Of a stretch of 60,735 nucleotides of DNA, positions 60,349-60,735 are shown one piece after another. Numbering within the stretch: the stretch's first letter is position 1; every line of letters starts with the position of its first letter. This stretch comes from Zopfochytrium polystomum. Its lineage: Eukaryota; Chytridiomycota; Chytridiomycetes; Chytridiales; Chytridiaceae. The notes under the pieces were generated by a model. That model was not told the DNA's origin and did no database searches. It saw only the letters and a program-made list of their open reading frames with translations. The DNA lies in contig JAIVFJ010000344.1 in the NCBI GenBank assembly GCA_025765615.1, forward strand, positions 1-60,735, read 5' to 3'. A program made the position numbers and the translations under genes.

Positions 60349-60735
60349 CTTTCGCCCCTGCATGACCCCGCCCACGTTTTTTCCTTTTCAGATCTCATTT
60401 TCACTTAATTCATTTCTTATTCACTTTCTATTATCTCATTCGCACTTAATGTATTCAGCATTTCTTCTCTCATTTTCCTTCACCTTTTTCCTATGTCTTG
60501 CACATTTTTCTTTCCATTCGTTGGTTTTTACTCCACATTCTTGTCCTTTCTTCACTCCCCTTTTGAACTTGTAGTCGCACATTTCTGGTGCTTTTCTACA
60601 CGTCTTCTCTAAAATTCACTTTTTCTCCGACCCATTCCAGACACACACCTCAAAGTCACGTGACCTCGTTCTACAAAACCGTCATAAAAAACCCTGAACA
60701 CTGCTGGCTGCAGCGCTATGGCTTTCTCTTACTTT

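Larger units (their letters stand above)
60029..60735. repeat. Direct repeat pair near the right edge
   Basis: 60029-60115 and 60650-60735 share GTCA(T/C)GTGAC(T/C)TCGTTC, GTCATAAAAAA and the 20-base CTGCAG hairpin core. Between them is AT-rich sequence with no supported gene and a perfect 12-bp hairpin at 60309-60348. Confidence 0.6.

Overview
The window looks like nuclear DNA of an early-diverging fungus, most likely a chytrid. The reasons are short GT-AG introns with fungal-type branch and acceptor contexts, CT-rich tracts before start codons, a fungal NACHT-WD40 receptor family, a Ty3/gypsy chromovirus, and an AT-rich insertion of giant-virus type. There is no species marker such as rRNA or tRNA, so the assignment is an inference.

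Left third (1-18.9 kb): a decayed Crypton-like tyrosine recombinase cut by an LTR fragment. It is followed by GC-rich single genes for secreted or membrane-anchored low-complexity proteins with basic, histone-H1-like tails (1835-2716, 6134-7465), a single-pass coiled-coil protein (4879-5490), an FAD-dependent monooxygenase with one intron (11825-13693), an NTF2/SnoaL-like protein (15596-16051) and a truncated membrane-anchored protein-kinase-like gene (16985-18052). Simple repeats are abundant.

Transposon block (18.9-27.3 kb): a second Crypton-like remnant; three damaged copies of one chromodomain Ty3/gypsy element, in +, - and + order; a degenerate MULE transposase; and a tRNA-derived SINE inserted into the MULE with a 15-bp target duplication. 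The third retroelement copy keeps gag, protease and chromodomain but has lost reverse transcriptase, RNase H and the integrase core. It carries a textbook -1 frameshift signal.

Receptor block (27.4-48.9 kb): two paralogous six-exon genes (27460-32819 and 43777-48872) encode what I read as PB1-like, TIR, NACHT and WD40 domains in one polypeptide, that is, fungal NLR-type immune receptors. Intron positions are conserved but base composition differs strongly. The second gene has eleven nearly identical 42-residue WD repeats whose differences sit at a few fixed positions, as in fungal allorecognition receptors, and a one-base insertion in the first repeat. Between them lie a secreted basic protein (33793-34664), a Cache-type membrane sensor without an output domain (38417-40424), and two decayed genes (a DUF4470-like protein and a jacalin plus ricin-B lectin).

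Right end (49.6-60.7 kb): a very AT-rich virus-like tract. It holds a PD-(D/E)XK-type nuclease, an archaeo-eukaryotic primase next to an SF3/D5 helicase, two further decayed SF3 helicases plus a fragment of another, two paralogous 83-residue proteins, hairpins at gene ends, and terminal-repeat structures. A GC-rich MITE with 26-bp inverted ends and a 6-bp target duplication sits inside one viral helicase, which shows the tract is resident in a genome carrying transposons. The element runs off the right edge of the window.
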